A stretch of 39,317 nucleotides of DNA from Bacteroidaceae bacterium (GCA_017621515.1 JAGASY010000046.1:1-39317), one strand, 5' to 3'. Positions 25,319 through 34,503 are shown, counted from the first letter of the stretch. The notes: generated by a model not told the origin, from the letters alone. Numbers and translations: made by a program.

Positions 25319-28171
25319 TTATTTCCACACAAATTTCTTTCCTTTTTGAATATATATTTTTCCCTTTTCCGGATTGTTGACCTCCAATCCGTCAAGACTA
25401 TAAATCTTTCCGACAGCAACTGAATCTACAACACGATCGATAGCTGTCTCGGCTTCATCCAACAAGCGTCCGAAGAACTGCACCTCAGCCACGTTGCAGT
25501 TGCCGTTGTCAGGAGAAAGATAACGAAGATAACGATAAGCTTCGCCCGATGGAGCGGTAAGCATAGTGAGACGCTCCTCTGCAGGATTTCCCTGCACAGT
25601 AGCTATAGTCTTGGCATCGCTGAAGTCGGACTTTGTGGCTACTTGAAATTTTCCGCCGTCCATGCGCTGCGGATATCCTTTGCGCGGAGCAAACATCACG
25701 TATGTGACAACGGCACTCTTGCCACTACCCATATCATATCCAATCCACGCGCCACTGCCTTCTTTCGCATCGAAAAAGGTATTGAGACTGCCGTCCATAG
25801 CAGCAGTCTTTGTTGTCGATGAGTTGTTGTTCCAAGAGCCTTCTGTACCTATAATTGTACCTTTCAGCTGCTTAATCTCATAAAGTTCCACTTCTTGCGC
25901 CGCACAGGTTTGACTCTTGCCCACAGTATTAAAAGCTGCCACACTATAATAATATGTGCCAGGCAGAGCAACAACATCATCATAATGGTTAGCACGTACT
26001 GTAGCTATGGAATCGAAATTTTCAGAGTCGAAGGAACGATAGACAACAAACGAGTCGGCATCAGCAACAGTACGCCATGTAAGCGTAGCTTTGAGCGAAT
26101 CTGCAAGCTTCACTTTTAATCCTGCGGGTGTAGCCGGCACACGAGTTGGTGTGGCAACAGTACCTGTCACCTTGACATTATCGAACACTGCCTGATATGT
26201 ACCACCGGCACCCTTACCGTTGCAAGAAGCCAAACCTACATAATAGGTCTTTGGCATGGTCATAGTGGTACAACCAATAATATGCCATGTTATGCTGTCA
26301 CGACTTACAAATGCGGTGAATGTATCTCCCTCACGTGTCATGCGCATCCATAAAGGAGCATATCCGTAGTTGGTACCATTAATCCATGAAGTGCCACCAC
26401 CAGTAGTGTTACGCACGCACATACGAAGCATACGATACCCACCCTCCCCGAGGGTAAGTCCTATGCGCTGACTATTGCCGGTGAGCGAACCGCGCATCAT
26501 TATTCCGACCTTATAGAACGACTCATCTGTCGAGGTGAGACGAGCGGTGATGCTTCCATTTCCAACAATCTTCTTATAGACAAAACCGTGCATGTCCGAC
26601 GAACCACCAATGTCAGTGCCAAGTCCGTTAACAATGAACGTGGAATCCATTACTTCTGTAAAAAGTCCGCTGCCAGAAGCCACAGAATTGACCCCGGCAT
26701 AGCCCCATCCTTTCGGCAGAGCATCAGTACCATTCTGTGGTGTAGCAACAGCAATCGTACTCATGTCACTATATCCCGCCTTGTTGATGAATTGCACCTT
26801 ATAATAATATGTAGTCCCCGACTCAACATCTATGTCTTTATATTCATTCGACGTATAATAGTCTATCGTTGTCAGAAGAGAATATGATGTGCCGTCAGTG
26901 GAACGATAGATGCGAAAACCGCGAGAGTCTTCGTTCTCCGGATGTTTCCATGAAAGATATACACAATTAAATCCGTCTCTCGCAATGAAGTCCTTTGGCT
27001 GCTGCGGCTTTTCCGTCATGTAAGGAGAGGCTGCAGCATCAATTGTGAAAAACAGTGTGCCGTAGCCAAGCAACTGGTTACTGGTATCGGGACGTGCAAG
27101 ACGAGCGGCAATAGTGAGGTATGGAAACTCTTTCTCCGCGTCCATACCTTTTATTTCTTTGTAATGATGATAAACAGCCTCGAAACTACATGCGTCCGGA
27201 CGCAAACGGAAACCATTGTTGTGCATAGAGATATAAAAGAAAGAGTAACCAGTGGCATTGTCAAGCCCGCTACAGTCTGTGGGTTCAAACGGAGTATCCG
27301 TATGACCCGTGTTGTAGCGACACCAATACTCCATACCTTTCAACAGACGATTGTCGCCTTCAGCAAAGAGATCATCACCCTGATTCCATGCCCAAAGACA
27401 TGCCTGCGTGATGTCACCGAGCGTTAGTCCGCCATGCACATTGTCACGTCCCATCTCACGCATCTGTCCACTCGGATCTATCGAACCACCATACATCGTG
27501 CCCCAATGGTCGGTGTTGAGCATAAGGTCATAACCTTCCTGATACATGGCAGGCTCATCAAGCAACACTCCCGCTGACAAAATGACAAGCGCAGCCGGAG
27601 TGTACCATGAAGGATGGGAGTACTGGTATGTACAGAATCTCTGGCACGAAGGGTACATGACTGTGCGCACTTTATCCATAAACACGGCACGGTCATTTTC
27701 CGCCCATCCCTCATAGAATGTGCCGTCACTATAGCGAAGCATTTCAGCAGCAGCAATCATGGTACGACTCGGATATTGGAACAATTCGGCAGAAGCCGTC
27801 TTGAGTTTGTGTCCCCATGCTGTAAGTATCTTTGACGCACAATCAGCATGAGCCTTCTTGCCTGTTACATGCCACTCTATGGCATTGAGCATAGCCGCAT
27901 AACCGTCCTCTGCAGCTCGCTGTCTGGTACCACCACCTCCAATCTCTTCTGACGGGGAAGCCGTCCATGTACTTTTTGCCAAGCGGTCTGCCTGAAGTTC
28001 CTTCCAACACGAAGCCCACGGCTCATCGCCAGCATTGACATGAGTCTTTATGCGTTCAAGGTCTGCACCACCAAGAATACCACCGGGGTGTTTAAATTCT
28101 CTCTGTGCCAATGCACTGATTGCAGTCACAAAAAGCATAGCAACCACAAGAAATAATTTCTTTGTTTTCAT
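25319..28171 (-). CDS. Secreted multidomain lyase (alginate lyase-like) with FN3 and discoidin-like domains
   Basis: The 950-residue protein has a signal peptide (about 1-22) and an alpha-toroid domain (about 25-385) like the alginate lyase/PL family proteins, with SGQMREMGRDNVHGG near residue 235-247 as the likely active-site stretch (His about 245). Then come a fibronectin type III domain (about 388-478), a concanavalin-like domain (485-672), a second FN3 (677-764), an F5/8-type C domain (770-902) and a short tail (905-950) ending in GKKFVWK, which resembles the sorting tails seen in Bacteroidales. Cleavage of a uronate-containing polysaccharide is inferred; the substrate is not certain. 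No SusC/SusD pair adjoins it. Confidence 0.72.
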   Translation of the reverse strand: MKTKKLFLVVAMLFVTAISALAQREFKHPGGILGGADLERIKTHVNAGDEPWASCWKELQADRLAKSTWTASPSEEIGGGGTRQRAAEDGYAAMLNAIEWHVTGKKAHADCASKILTAWGHKLKTASAELFQYPSRTMIAAAEMLRYSDGTFYEGWAENDRAVFMDKVRTVMYPSCQRFCTYQYSHPSWYTPAALVILSAGVLLDEPAMYQEGYDLMLNTDHWGTMYGGSIDPSGQMREMGRDNVHGGLTLGDITQACLWAWNQGDDLFAEGDNRLLKGMEYWCRYNTGHTDTPFEPTDCSGLDNATGYSFFYISMHNNGFRLRPDACSFEAVYHHYKEIKGMDAEKEFPYLTIAARLARPDTSNQLLGYGTLFFTIDAAASPYMTEKPQQPKDFIARDGFNCVYLSWKHPENEDSRGFRIYRSTDGTSYSLLTTIDYYTSNEYKDIDVESGTTYYYKVQFINKAGYSDMSTIAVATPQNGTDALPKGWGYAGVNSVASGSGLFTEVMDSTFIVNGLGTDIGGSSDMHGFVYKKIVGNGSITARLTSTDESFYKVGIMMRGSLTGNSQRIGLTLGEGGYRMLRMCVRNTTGGGTSWINGTNYGYAPLWMRMTREGDTFTAFVSRDSITWHIIGCTTMTMPKTYYVGLASCNGKGAGGTYQAVFDNVKVTGTVATPTRVPATPAGLKVKLADSLKATLTWRTVADADSFVVYRSFDSENFDSIATVRANHYDDVVALPGTYYYSVAAFNTVGKSQTCAAQEVELYEIKQLKGTIIGTEGSWNNNSSTTKTAAMDGSLNTFFDAKEGSGAWIGYDMGSGKSAVVTYVMFAPRKGYPQRMDGGKFQVATKSDFSDAKTIATVQGNPAEERLTMLTAPSGEAYRYLRYLSPDNGNCNVAEVQFFGRLLDEAETAIDRVVDSVAVGKIYSLDGLEVNNPEKGKIYIQKGKKFVWK

Positions 28172-28509
28172 ATCATGAGATTTATTAGTTTATTCTTCTT
28201 TGCTTTTCCATCTTTAACTTTCCTTACGTGATGATTTAGCCTATACTACAAACAGTGAGCCATAGTCTAAAACTATCATTAAAATTCGAGCTAATATACT
28301 TAAAATACGAACAAGAAAGGAAAAACACTTAGCAAAAACCAAGATTTTATTTTCTTCTACCATGATTTCCGAATGTTCTTTTTACCCCTGAAACAACGAA
28401 TGTGTTCGTATATTTCCCAAAAACGTACTTTTCCAGCAATACACTTGTTGTCAAAAAAAAGTACATAAATACAAACAAATAGAAATCAAAACAGCATATT
28501 CTACTATCT

Positions 28510-29139
28510 TTTTTGTCACTTCAAAATTTTAACATTCAAAATCGAAAAAAGTGCGATTTTTCGGGCTTTTTTCGAGCGAGAGGAAGTTTCGTTGAAAAAT
28601 GGGCTTATTTTTGAAATTTCTGAAAGTAACATCCAAATGTGAAATAGTGTTTCTTTTTTAAACAATTCTTTTACATTTATTTATCTATGGCGAAGAGGCT
28701 TTGAAAAAAAGTACTAAGTTTTCAAATTTTCAGCGCACTGTTTTTTCCGCCACGGCGCACTGTAATTTTATTTGCTGTGCGCTACAATTTTAACCGCTTA
28801 GTAGATTGGAGAAATTTTCAGCGCGCTGTCGCTGAAAAAACTCTTGGGACTGGAATTAAAAACGGTTCATTCAGAATTTTCTGTTAATGGATGTAAATTT
28901 CTCTATTTGCCCAAAAATCCGTACAAAAATGGGCAAGGGAAGTAGAAATTGACATGAATCAAGCATCTCAAAAGATAACACACAGAGAATCAGATGTTTA
29001 CTGTTTCAATCGGAGATACCAGTTTTTAAGGTAAAACTGATGTCTTTTTGCAAAGCGTTATCTTGTTGATTCGCAGCACATTAGCAGAAACGGACTAATT
29101 TTCTCAAATGTAAATAAATGTTTCAAATGTTAATTTTCA
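28510..29139 (-). repeat. Dispersed repeat copy 3 (subtype B, inverted)
   Basis: This copy is the inverse of copy 2. Its decamers are CAGCGCACTG 28731-28740, CGGCGCACTG 28753-28762, CTGTGCGCTA 28775-28784 and CAGCGCGCTG 28819-28828. GTACTAAG (28711) precedes them and CTTAGTAG (about 28797) follows. The CTCTTCGCC block appears as its complement at about 28690-28699. Identity to copy 2 continues into both arms, including GGGCTTATTTTTGAAATTTC (28603 on) and CCTTAAAAACTGG (inverse, about 29020). Confidence 0.8.
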
Positions 29140-29194
29140 TCCTTATATGAAAATCAATTTGTCAAAATGAAGAAAAAGTATTTTTCTGTTTTTT

Positions 29195-29287
29195 GTGGGT
29201 GTATTCAACAGACTCCTCTTTCAACTTTAAGTGGATGCACTCACAGACTCCCACTCATATAATAAAGGAATCTGTGAATACATCCAC
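29195..29287. repeat. Cluster of three short units
   Basis: GTGGG-TGTATTCAACAGACTCC (29195-29216, plus), GTGGATGCACTCACAGACTCC split as GTGGATGCACT and CACAGACTCC (29231-29251, plus), and a minus-strand unit with GAATCTGTGAATACATCC (29268-29285). The outer two are inverted over about 21 bases and could pair. The mfd stop lies 49 bases further on. Confidence 0.65.
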
Positions 29288-29335
29288 TCAAAGCTAAAAA
29301 AGAAGTGTCAAAAGACATTCTCACATAAAGCGATT

Positions 29336-32300
29336 TTATTGGGCAACCTCCATGAGTTGAAGAATTTGATTTGCCCGTGCCACTGTATCTACTCCGGAAA
29401 TAAGCAAGGAACGCTTATCGCCATCCCGCAATTTACATTCACGCGGATGGTGTGAAGCATAATTGATGACTTTCTCGAAGGCACGGCTCAAATAATACTT
29501 GCTTTTGAAATCAGAAACAAGGAAGAGAATCATACTCCCCTGCTTAAGAATGATTTTTTCAATGCCCAAAGTCCGTGCAGCCCATTTCAACGGCATGACG
29601 CACAACAGTTCTTCACCCGCTTTAGGCAGAGCACCGAACCTGTCAATCATCCTCATCCGGAAACGCTCAAGCTGGCTCTCATCGGAAAGATTGTCAAGCT
29701 CGCGATAAAGACTCATGCGCTCTCCGCTGCTTGGAACATACTCTTCCGGGAAATAGGCGGGCAAATCGCTTTCTATTACGGTCTCCTCCACAAAATTCTC
29801 GCCGGCAGGTCTGCCATCCTCCACATTGTCCTCTTCGTAAAGTTCCGAGAACTCGGTTTCCCGCAATTCCTTCACAGCTTCCGCCAACACTTTCTGGTAT
29901 GTTTCATAACCAAGGTCAGCAATGAACCCACTCTGCTCTGCCCCAAGCATGTTACCAGCCCCACGGATGTCCAAATCCTGCATGGCAATATGCAATCCGG
30001 AACCCAAATCGGAAAAATTTTCAATTGCCTGCAAACGACGACGGGCATCATCCTGAAGCGACGACAATGGAGGCGCAAGCAGATAGCAAAAGGCTTTCTT
30101 ATTGCCGCGTCCGACACGTCCGCGCATCTGGTGCAGGTCACTGAGTCCATAGTAATGGGCTGCATTGATGATGATTGTATTTGCATTGGGCACGTCTATT
30201 CCACTCTCCACAATGGTTGTCGAAAGCATCACGTCATAGTCATGGTTCATGAAATCATAGACCACCTGCTCCAGTTCTTTAGGATCCATGCTTCCATGCC
30301 CCACACAGACACGCGCATCGGGGACAACCCGGTGTATCATGGCTTCAAGCTGAGGAAGATTGCTTATCTTGTTGTTGACAAAAAAGACCTGTCCATTACG
30401 GCTCAATTCAAAATTTATGGCTTCAGCCACCACCTCTTCCGAGAAGGTGTGTATCTCTGTCTGTATGGGATAGCGGTTGGGAGGAGGTGTCTGTATCACG
30501 GACAAATCGCGTGCACCCATCAGCGAGAACTGCAATGTACGGGGAATAGGGGTGGCGGTCATTGTCAGCGTATCTACATTCACCTTCATCTGTCTCAGCT
30601 TTTCTTTTACCGAAACTCCGAACTTCTGTTCTTCATCGATAATCAGGAGACCCAGGTCTTTGAACTTCACTGATTTCCCGATAAGTTTGTGAGTACCCAC
30701 AATAATCTCTATCTTCCCTTCGGCAAGGTCTTTCAGCACCTCATTCTGTTCTTTGCTTGTACGTGCACGGCTAAGATAATCGACACGCACAGGGAAGTCC
30801 TTCAGTCGCGACGAGAATGTGTTGTAATGCTGATATGCCAGCACCGTGGTAGGCACAAGCACTGCCACCTGTTTTCCGTCTGCAGCCGCCTTGAAAGCTG
30901 CGCGAACCGCAATTTCGGTCTTTCCGAATCCCACATCTCCACAGACGAGACGATCCATCGGACGCTCGCGCTCCATGTCCGCCTTTACGTCATGGGTAGC
31001 TTTCAACTGGTCGGGAGTGTCTTCATAGAGAAAGCTCGCCTCCAACTCATGCTGCATGTATCCGTCCGGACTGAAAGCAAAACCTTTCTCCTGTCTGCGC
31101 TGTGCATAAAGCCGAATCAAATCGCGGGCTATATCCTTGACTTTGGTCTTGACACGGTCTTTCATCCGCTCCCATGCTCCGGTGCCGAGTTTGTTCAGCC
31201 GCGGAGGCTCTCCCTCACGTCCCTTATATTTGGAGACTTTATGGAGAGCATGTATGGAAACATATACCGTATCTTCATTCTGATAGGTTATCTTTATCAT
31301 TTCCTGCATGACACCGGAAGGGGAAGGAACTCGCACAAGTCCGCCGAAACGTCCTACCCCATGATCCATGTGTACCACATAATCGCCCGGTTCAAACTGG
31401 CTGATTTCCTTGAGCGTAAGTGCCACCTTACCTTTGCGCGCCTTGTCGCTCTTCAGATTGTACTTATGAAAACGGTCAAATATCTGATGGTCTGTGAAGA
31501 AGCATTGATGCAGCGTGCGGTCGATAAATCCTTCGTGGATAGCCTTGCAGACAGGTTCGAAACGTATAGGAGTAAACGGCATAGAGGCATCACCCGAGTC
31601 AATCATTTCCATCGGGACACCGGATGCGAGGGCTTTCTCCGATTCCGCCTGCGCCATATCGGTGAAGATGTCTTTCAGACGCGCAATCTGTTTGTCGCTG
31701 TCAGACAATATATTGATTTTATATCCTTCGCATATAAGCTTTCTCATCTCGGATGTCACCAAATCAAAATTCTTATGGAAGAGTGGCTGCGCAACCGTAT
31801 CGAACTTGACAAGCGCATACTGCTTGTCATCGGAGTTCTCCGCCAAAGCTCCATGTCCGATATCAATTCTTCGGAAAGCGGAAATTCCGGCTGTAAAATC
31901 TTCTCCACAAACAATCGTATGCTGACGTATCGTGTCGGCAGACGAGGCTGTCCCATCATACACATCCGTAAATGAAGATTCGTGCCGAGCATTTTCCCGC
32001 TTCATCTTCTCTTGTCCGGCATGTTCCTCCAGCAGAGCCTGCACAGAAAAACCCTCATCATAAATTTGGGCAACTTTATCGCAAACAAACCCGATGTTCT
32101 TCGCCACCACGACACAGTTTTCCGGCAGGAAATCGGTGAAGGATATGTATTCCACATCCACACCATCCATTTCCGGTACCACGGTCATAGCCTCCACGCG
32201 TTCCTGAGACAATTGCGACTGTACGTCAAAAGTCCGTATGCTGTCAACATCATCACCGAAGAAATCTATTCTGTACGGATATTCGGAAGCAAAAGAATAT

Positions 32301-32914
32301 ATATCCACAATAGAGCCTCGGACGGCAAATTGCCCCGGCTCATACACATAATCCGTCCGGGAAAAACCTAATTCAAGCAATTTCTTCTCCAACAGACAAA
32401 TATCCACAGAAGCTCCCACCGCAATCTTCAAGGTATTGTCGGCAAGCTCATGTTTAGAAACCACTTTCTCCGCCATTGCTTCCGGATAGGTGACAATGAA
32501 CAGCGGCGAACTGTTCTGTTCGGAAAGCCGGCTGAGCACTTCAGTACGCAAAATACCGTTTGCAGCATCTTTCTGATTGTACTTTATGGCTCTGCGATAG
32601 GTGGAAGGGAAAAACAGGACATTGTCAGTCCCAAGCATCTGCGTCAAATCATGATAGAAATATCCCGCCTCGTCCATATCATCGAGCAGGAAAAGCATTA
32701 GAGGCAATGTTTTTTTAGCAGACGATGCCAAGGCGGCAAACATAAGTGGTGCAGCAGATGCACACAGTCCGTCAAGCACGATATGACGCGGACTTTTTTT
32801 CGTAATAATTGCTGTAAGTGCTCTCACTTGAGGATTCGAAGCGAGAACACGAAGTAAAGATTGTGTATCCAAAGAATAAAGAGTCAAAATACTTATGACC
32901 AATGTATTTAACAT
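29336..32914 (-). CDS. mfd: Transcription-repair coupling factor Mfd
   Basis: The 1192-residue protein removes RNA polymerase stalled at DNA lesions and recruits UvrA. Domains in order are: a UvrB-homology region, a CarD-like RNA-polymerase interaction domain (around residue 505, FEPGDYVVHMDHGVGRFGG), then the RecG-like translocase with Walker A GDVGFGKTE (around 655), DEEQ (in LLIIDEEQKFGV), TATPIPRTL and QMRGRVGRG. The C-terminal domain follows. A TTG at 32917 precedes the ATG at 32914, which was chosen. The length fits Bacteroidetes Mfd. It is transcribed alone as far as can be seen. Confidence 0.95.
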   Translation of the reverse strand: MLNTLVISILTLYSLDTQSLLRVLASNPQVRALTAIITKKSPRHIVLDGLCASAAPLMFAALASSAKKTLPLMLFLLDDMDEAGYFYHDLTQMLGTDNVLFFPSTYRRAIKYNQKDAANGILRTEVLSRLSEQNSSPLFIVTYPEAMAEKVVSKHELADNTLKIAVGASVDICLLEKKLLELGFSRTDYVYEPGQFAVRGSIVDIYSFASEYPYRIDFFGDDVDSIRTFDVQSQLSQERVEAMTVVPEMDGVDVEYISFTDFLPENCVVVAKNIGFVCDKVAQIYDEGFSVQALLEEHAGQEKMKRENARHESSFTDVYDGTASSADTIRQHTIVCGEDFTAGISAFRRIDIGHGALAENSDDKQYALVKFDTVAQPLFHKNFDLVTSEMRKLICEGYKINILSDSDKQIARLKDIFTDMAQAESEKALASGVPMEMIDSGDASMPFTPIRFEPVCKAIHEGFIDRTLHQCFFTDHQIFDRFHKYNLKSDKARKGKVALTLKEISQFEPGDYVVHMDHGVGRFGGLVRVPSPSGVMQEMIKITYQNEDTVYVSIHALHKVSKYKGREGEPPRLNKLGTGAWERMKDRVKTKVKDIARDLIRLYAQRRQEKGFAFSPDGYMQHELEASFLYEDTPDQLKATHDVKADMERERPMDRLVCGDVGFGKTEIAVRAAFKAAADGKQVAVLVPTTVLAYQHYNTFSSRLKDFPVRVDYLSRARTSKEQNEVLKDLAEGKIEIIVGTHKLIGKSVKFKDLGLLIIDEEQKFGVSVKEKLRQMKVNVDTLTMTATPIPRTLQFSLMGARDLSVIQTPPPNRYPIQTEIHTFSEEVVAEAINFELSRNGQVFFVNNKISNLPQLEAMIHRVVPDARVCVGHGSMDPKELEQVVYDFMNHDYDVMLSTTIVESGIDVPNANTIIINAAHYYGLSDLHQMRGRVGRGNKKAFCYLLAPPLSSLQDDARRRLQAIENFSDLGSGLHIAMQDLDIRGAGNMLGAEQSGFIADLGYETYQKVLAEAVKELRETEFSELYEEDNVEDGRPAGENFVEETVIESDLPAYFPEEYVPSSGERMSLYRELDNLSDESQLERFRMRMIDRFGALPKAGEELLCVMPLKWAARTLGIEKIILKQGSMILFLVSDFKSKYYLSRAFEKVINYASHHPRECKLRDGDKRSLLISGVDTVARANQILQLMEVAQ

Positions 32915-33080
32915 CAAGATACATCAGTCAAAACAATAAATAAACTAATACAATCTCAGTTCTGTCCGGTATTCAAACAATCTTTCATACCAAAAGAATG
33001 TACAGTATTACAATGATGGCACAACTGAAACGTGCTTGAATACAGGAAAATATGAATCCATGAAAAGTGTAATGCCAAAC

Positions 33081-33218
33081 TCAAAGCTGCACCGGCATAT
33101 ATGCCCTCGCCAACATACGTAAGAAAAACAAAGTGTCTTTTCTTGCATGTAGATTTCTTTTCATCACTACAATCTTCACTTTTTCTTTTTGTTTCTTCTC
33201 TTTTGTAGAATTATCCAT
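33081..33218 (-). CDS. Possible 45-residue small basic protein
   Basis: The frame starts MDNSTKEKKQKEK and ends in a hydrophobic-basic stretch (KDTLFFLRMLARAY). It is preceded by AGAGGTG at 8-9 bases from the ATG, an unusually clear ribosome-binding site for this group. A poly-T region and an imperfect inverted-repeat block lie upstream, with the candidate attenuator beyond. I recognise no family. The same frame is open further upstream to 33359 but only the ATG at 33218 has a binding site. It may be a chance frame. Confidence 0.3.
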   Translation of the reverse strand: MDNSTKEKKQKEKVKIVVMKRNLHARKDTLFFLRMLARAYMPVQL

Positions 33219-33440
33219 AAGCAACACCTCTTTTTCAGTCCTTATTATATAAGAAAAACGCAAAATATCATTCTTTAGTATATTGAAAATCAAAAAAAGC
33301 AGAGAAAGAGCCACAGACTCGTCACTTGAATCTATACAGATTCGCCACACACTCTTCACCGCGAAAACAAATTCTCTTTCTCGTCTATCCGAAGAGTCTG
33401 TCGGTCTGAAACAATTGCATTAGAAAGTTAAGGACATAAA

Positions 33441-33518
33441 AAAAGGGGTAACGCCTTACCCCAACCTTTGTTAACCTTAAATCTAATACTATGAAAAACA
33501 CAATGCAAAGGTAGGGGT
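33441..33518 (-). promoter_or_regulatory. Candidate attenuator or terminator with alternative hairpins
   Basis: On the minus strand, the C arm (33518-33506, ACCCCTACCTTTG) comes first, then B (33470-33458, CAAAGGTTGGGGT), then A (33451-33445, TTACCCC) and a T run (33444-33438). B pairs with C over 12 of 13 bases, or its 3' half (33462-33456, GGGGTAA) pairs perfectly with A around a 4-base loop to form a terminator with seven Ts. The two pairings exclude each other, as in an attenuator. It lies 234 bases after the rprY stop, so it may simply end the rprXY transcript. Confidence 0.5.
33491..33514 (+). other. Seven-codon mini frame over arm C
   Basis: On the plus strand ATG AAA AAC ACA ATG CAA AGG TAG spans 33491-33514 and encodes MKNTMQR. 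It overlaps arm C of the alternative hairpin. If a plus-strand transcript exists, ribosomes on it would block that arm. No supported plus-strand gene follows, so its relevance is doubtful. Confidence 0.2.
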
Positions 33519-33751
33519 TTTATGATATATTGCAAGCGTTGTGTGCGAAAACATCAAGCTTTTACATATTTTCATGACATAAATCAAGAAGGAAGAACTT
33601 TCATCACACATTTTCTTCACTTTCGTCTCTCCATTTTGCATTTATCTGTTGAATCCATGCCATACAAAAAAGAGAAGCAAATGCAAAGATTCACCAACTA
33701 TGAATCAAGCATTCGCCTCTCTTGTTCAGTCAACAGACAAACCGGAATTTA

Positions 33752-34459
33752 TCAATTGCTTTCAGAGATAACCAATTTATACCCCTTTCCGTGAACATTG
33801 AGAATCTCCACATCCGGGTCTGCCTTAAGATGCTTACGCAATTTTGTGATATACACATCCATGCTGCGTGCATTGAAATAGTTGTCATCAATCCATATTG
33901 TCTTCAACGCATAGTCACGCTGCAACAACTCGTTTGCCTTTGTGCTGAGAAGGGTGAGCAACTCTGCTTCCTTGGTTGTCAGTTTTGTCTGCTGATCGCC
34001 AATTGACAGAATCTGCTTCTGAGTATCAAAGGTAAACTTACCAATCTGATGCATCGTAACATCCTTGTTCTTCTTACCACGTACACGACGCAAAATAGCT
34101 TCGATACGGAACACCACTTCTTCCATAGAGAAAGGCTTTGTGATGTAATCATCAGCTCCAATCTCAAATCCTTCTCTTATGTCGTCCTTCAATGTCTTTG
34201 CAGTAAGGAACATGAAAGGAACATCAGAATTCATTTCACGAATCTTTGCAGCAAGAGTGAAACCGTCCATCTTAGGCATCATGACATCAAGTATGCAAAG
34301 ATCAAACATACCGTCACGGAAAGCGTTATAGCCCTCTTCGCCGTCAACACACAATTCAGCCTTATATCCTTTTGCTTCAAGATATTCTCTGAGCAACATA
34401 CCTAAATTCTCGTCGTCTTCACAAAGAAGAATGCGAACATCTTCAAATTTCTCGTCCAT
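33752..34459 (-). CDS. rprY: Response regulator RprY
   Basis: This 235-residue OmpR-type regulator has a receiver domain with phospho-acceptor Asp58 (LDVMMPKMDG), acidic pocket near residues 14-16 and Lys108 (TKPFS), then a winged-helix DNA-binding domain (about 135-235) with NARSMDVYITKLRKHLK. It closely resembles RprY of Bacteroides fragilis. It lies 44 bases after rprX on the same strand, so kinase and regulator are one operon. Targets are not visible here. A candidate terminator or attenuator lies about 230 bases downstream. Confidence 0.9.
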   Translation of the reverse strand: MDEKFEDVRILLCEDDENLGMLLREYLEAKGYKAELCVDGEEGYNAFRDGMFDLCILDVMMPKMDGFTLAAKIREMNSDVPFMFLTAKTLKDDIREGFEIGADDYITKPFSMEEVVFRIEAILRRVRGKKNKDVTMHQIGKFTFDTQKQILSIGDQQTKLTTKEAELLTLLSTKANELLQRDYALKTIWIDDNYFNARSMDVYITKLRKHLKADPDVEILNVHGKGYKLVISESN

Positions 34460-34503
34460 AATAGTTTCTTTTTAAAGTTTATAATAATTTCATTTTCTAA
34501 TTC

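Larger units (their letters stand above)
28172..29335. other. Long gene-free gap containing repeat copy 3
   Basis: The 1.16-kb gap lies upstream of the lyase and downstream of mfd (both minus). It has AT-rich sequence of no recognised content (about 28172-28510), repeat copy 3 (28510-29139) and three short units (29195-29287). No TAnnTTTG box for the lyase could be fixed with confidence. Confidence 0.6.
32915..33751. other. Gap with small frame, hairpins and candidate attenuator
   Basis: The 830-bp gap between mfd and rprY holds a 45-codon minus-strand frame (33081-33218), an imperfect inverted-repeat block (33300-33410), a candidate attenuator or terminator (33441-33518) and AT-rich sequence without recognised content elsewhere (32930-33080 and 33530-33750). 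Confidence 0.5.

Noticed and set aside
19771..29139. Copies 2 and 3 as terminal repeats of a composite transposon
   Set aside because: Neither copy encodes a transposase, and the enclosed genes (including mdh) are housekeeping or ordinary accessory genes. No target-site duplication was seen.
30689..31975. 428-codon plus-strand frame opposite mfd
   Set aside because: It lies wholly antisense to mfd, which has complete, well-ordered helicase motifs. The antisense product has no recognisable domain, so it is a shadow frame.
33522..33794. 90-codon plus-strand frame after the candidate attenuator
   Set aside because: It runs into the antisense of rprY, has no domain and no promoter, and its composition looks random.
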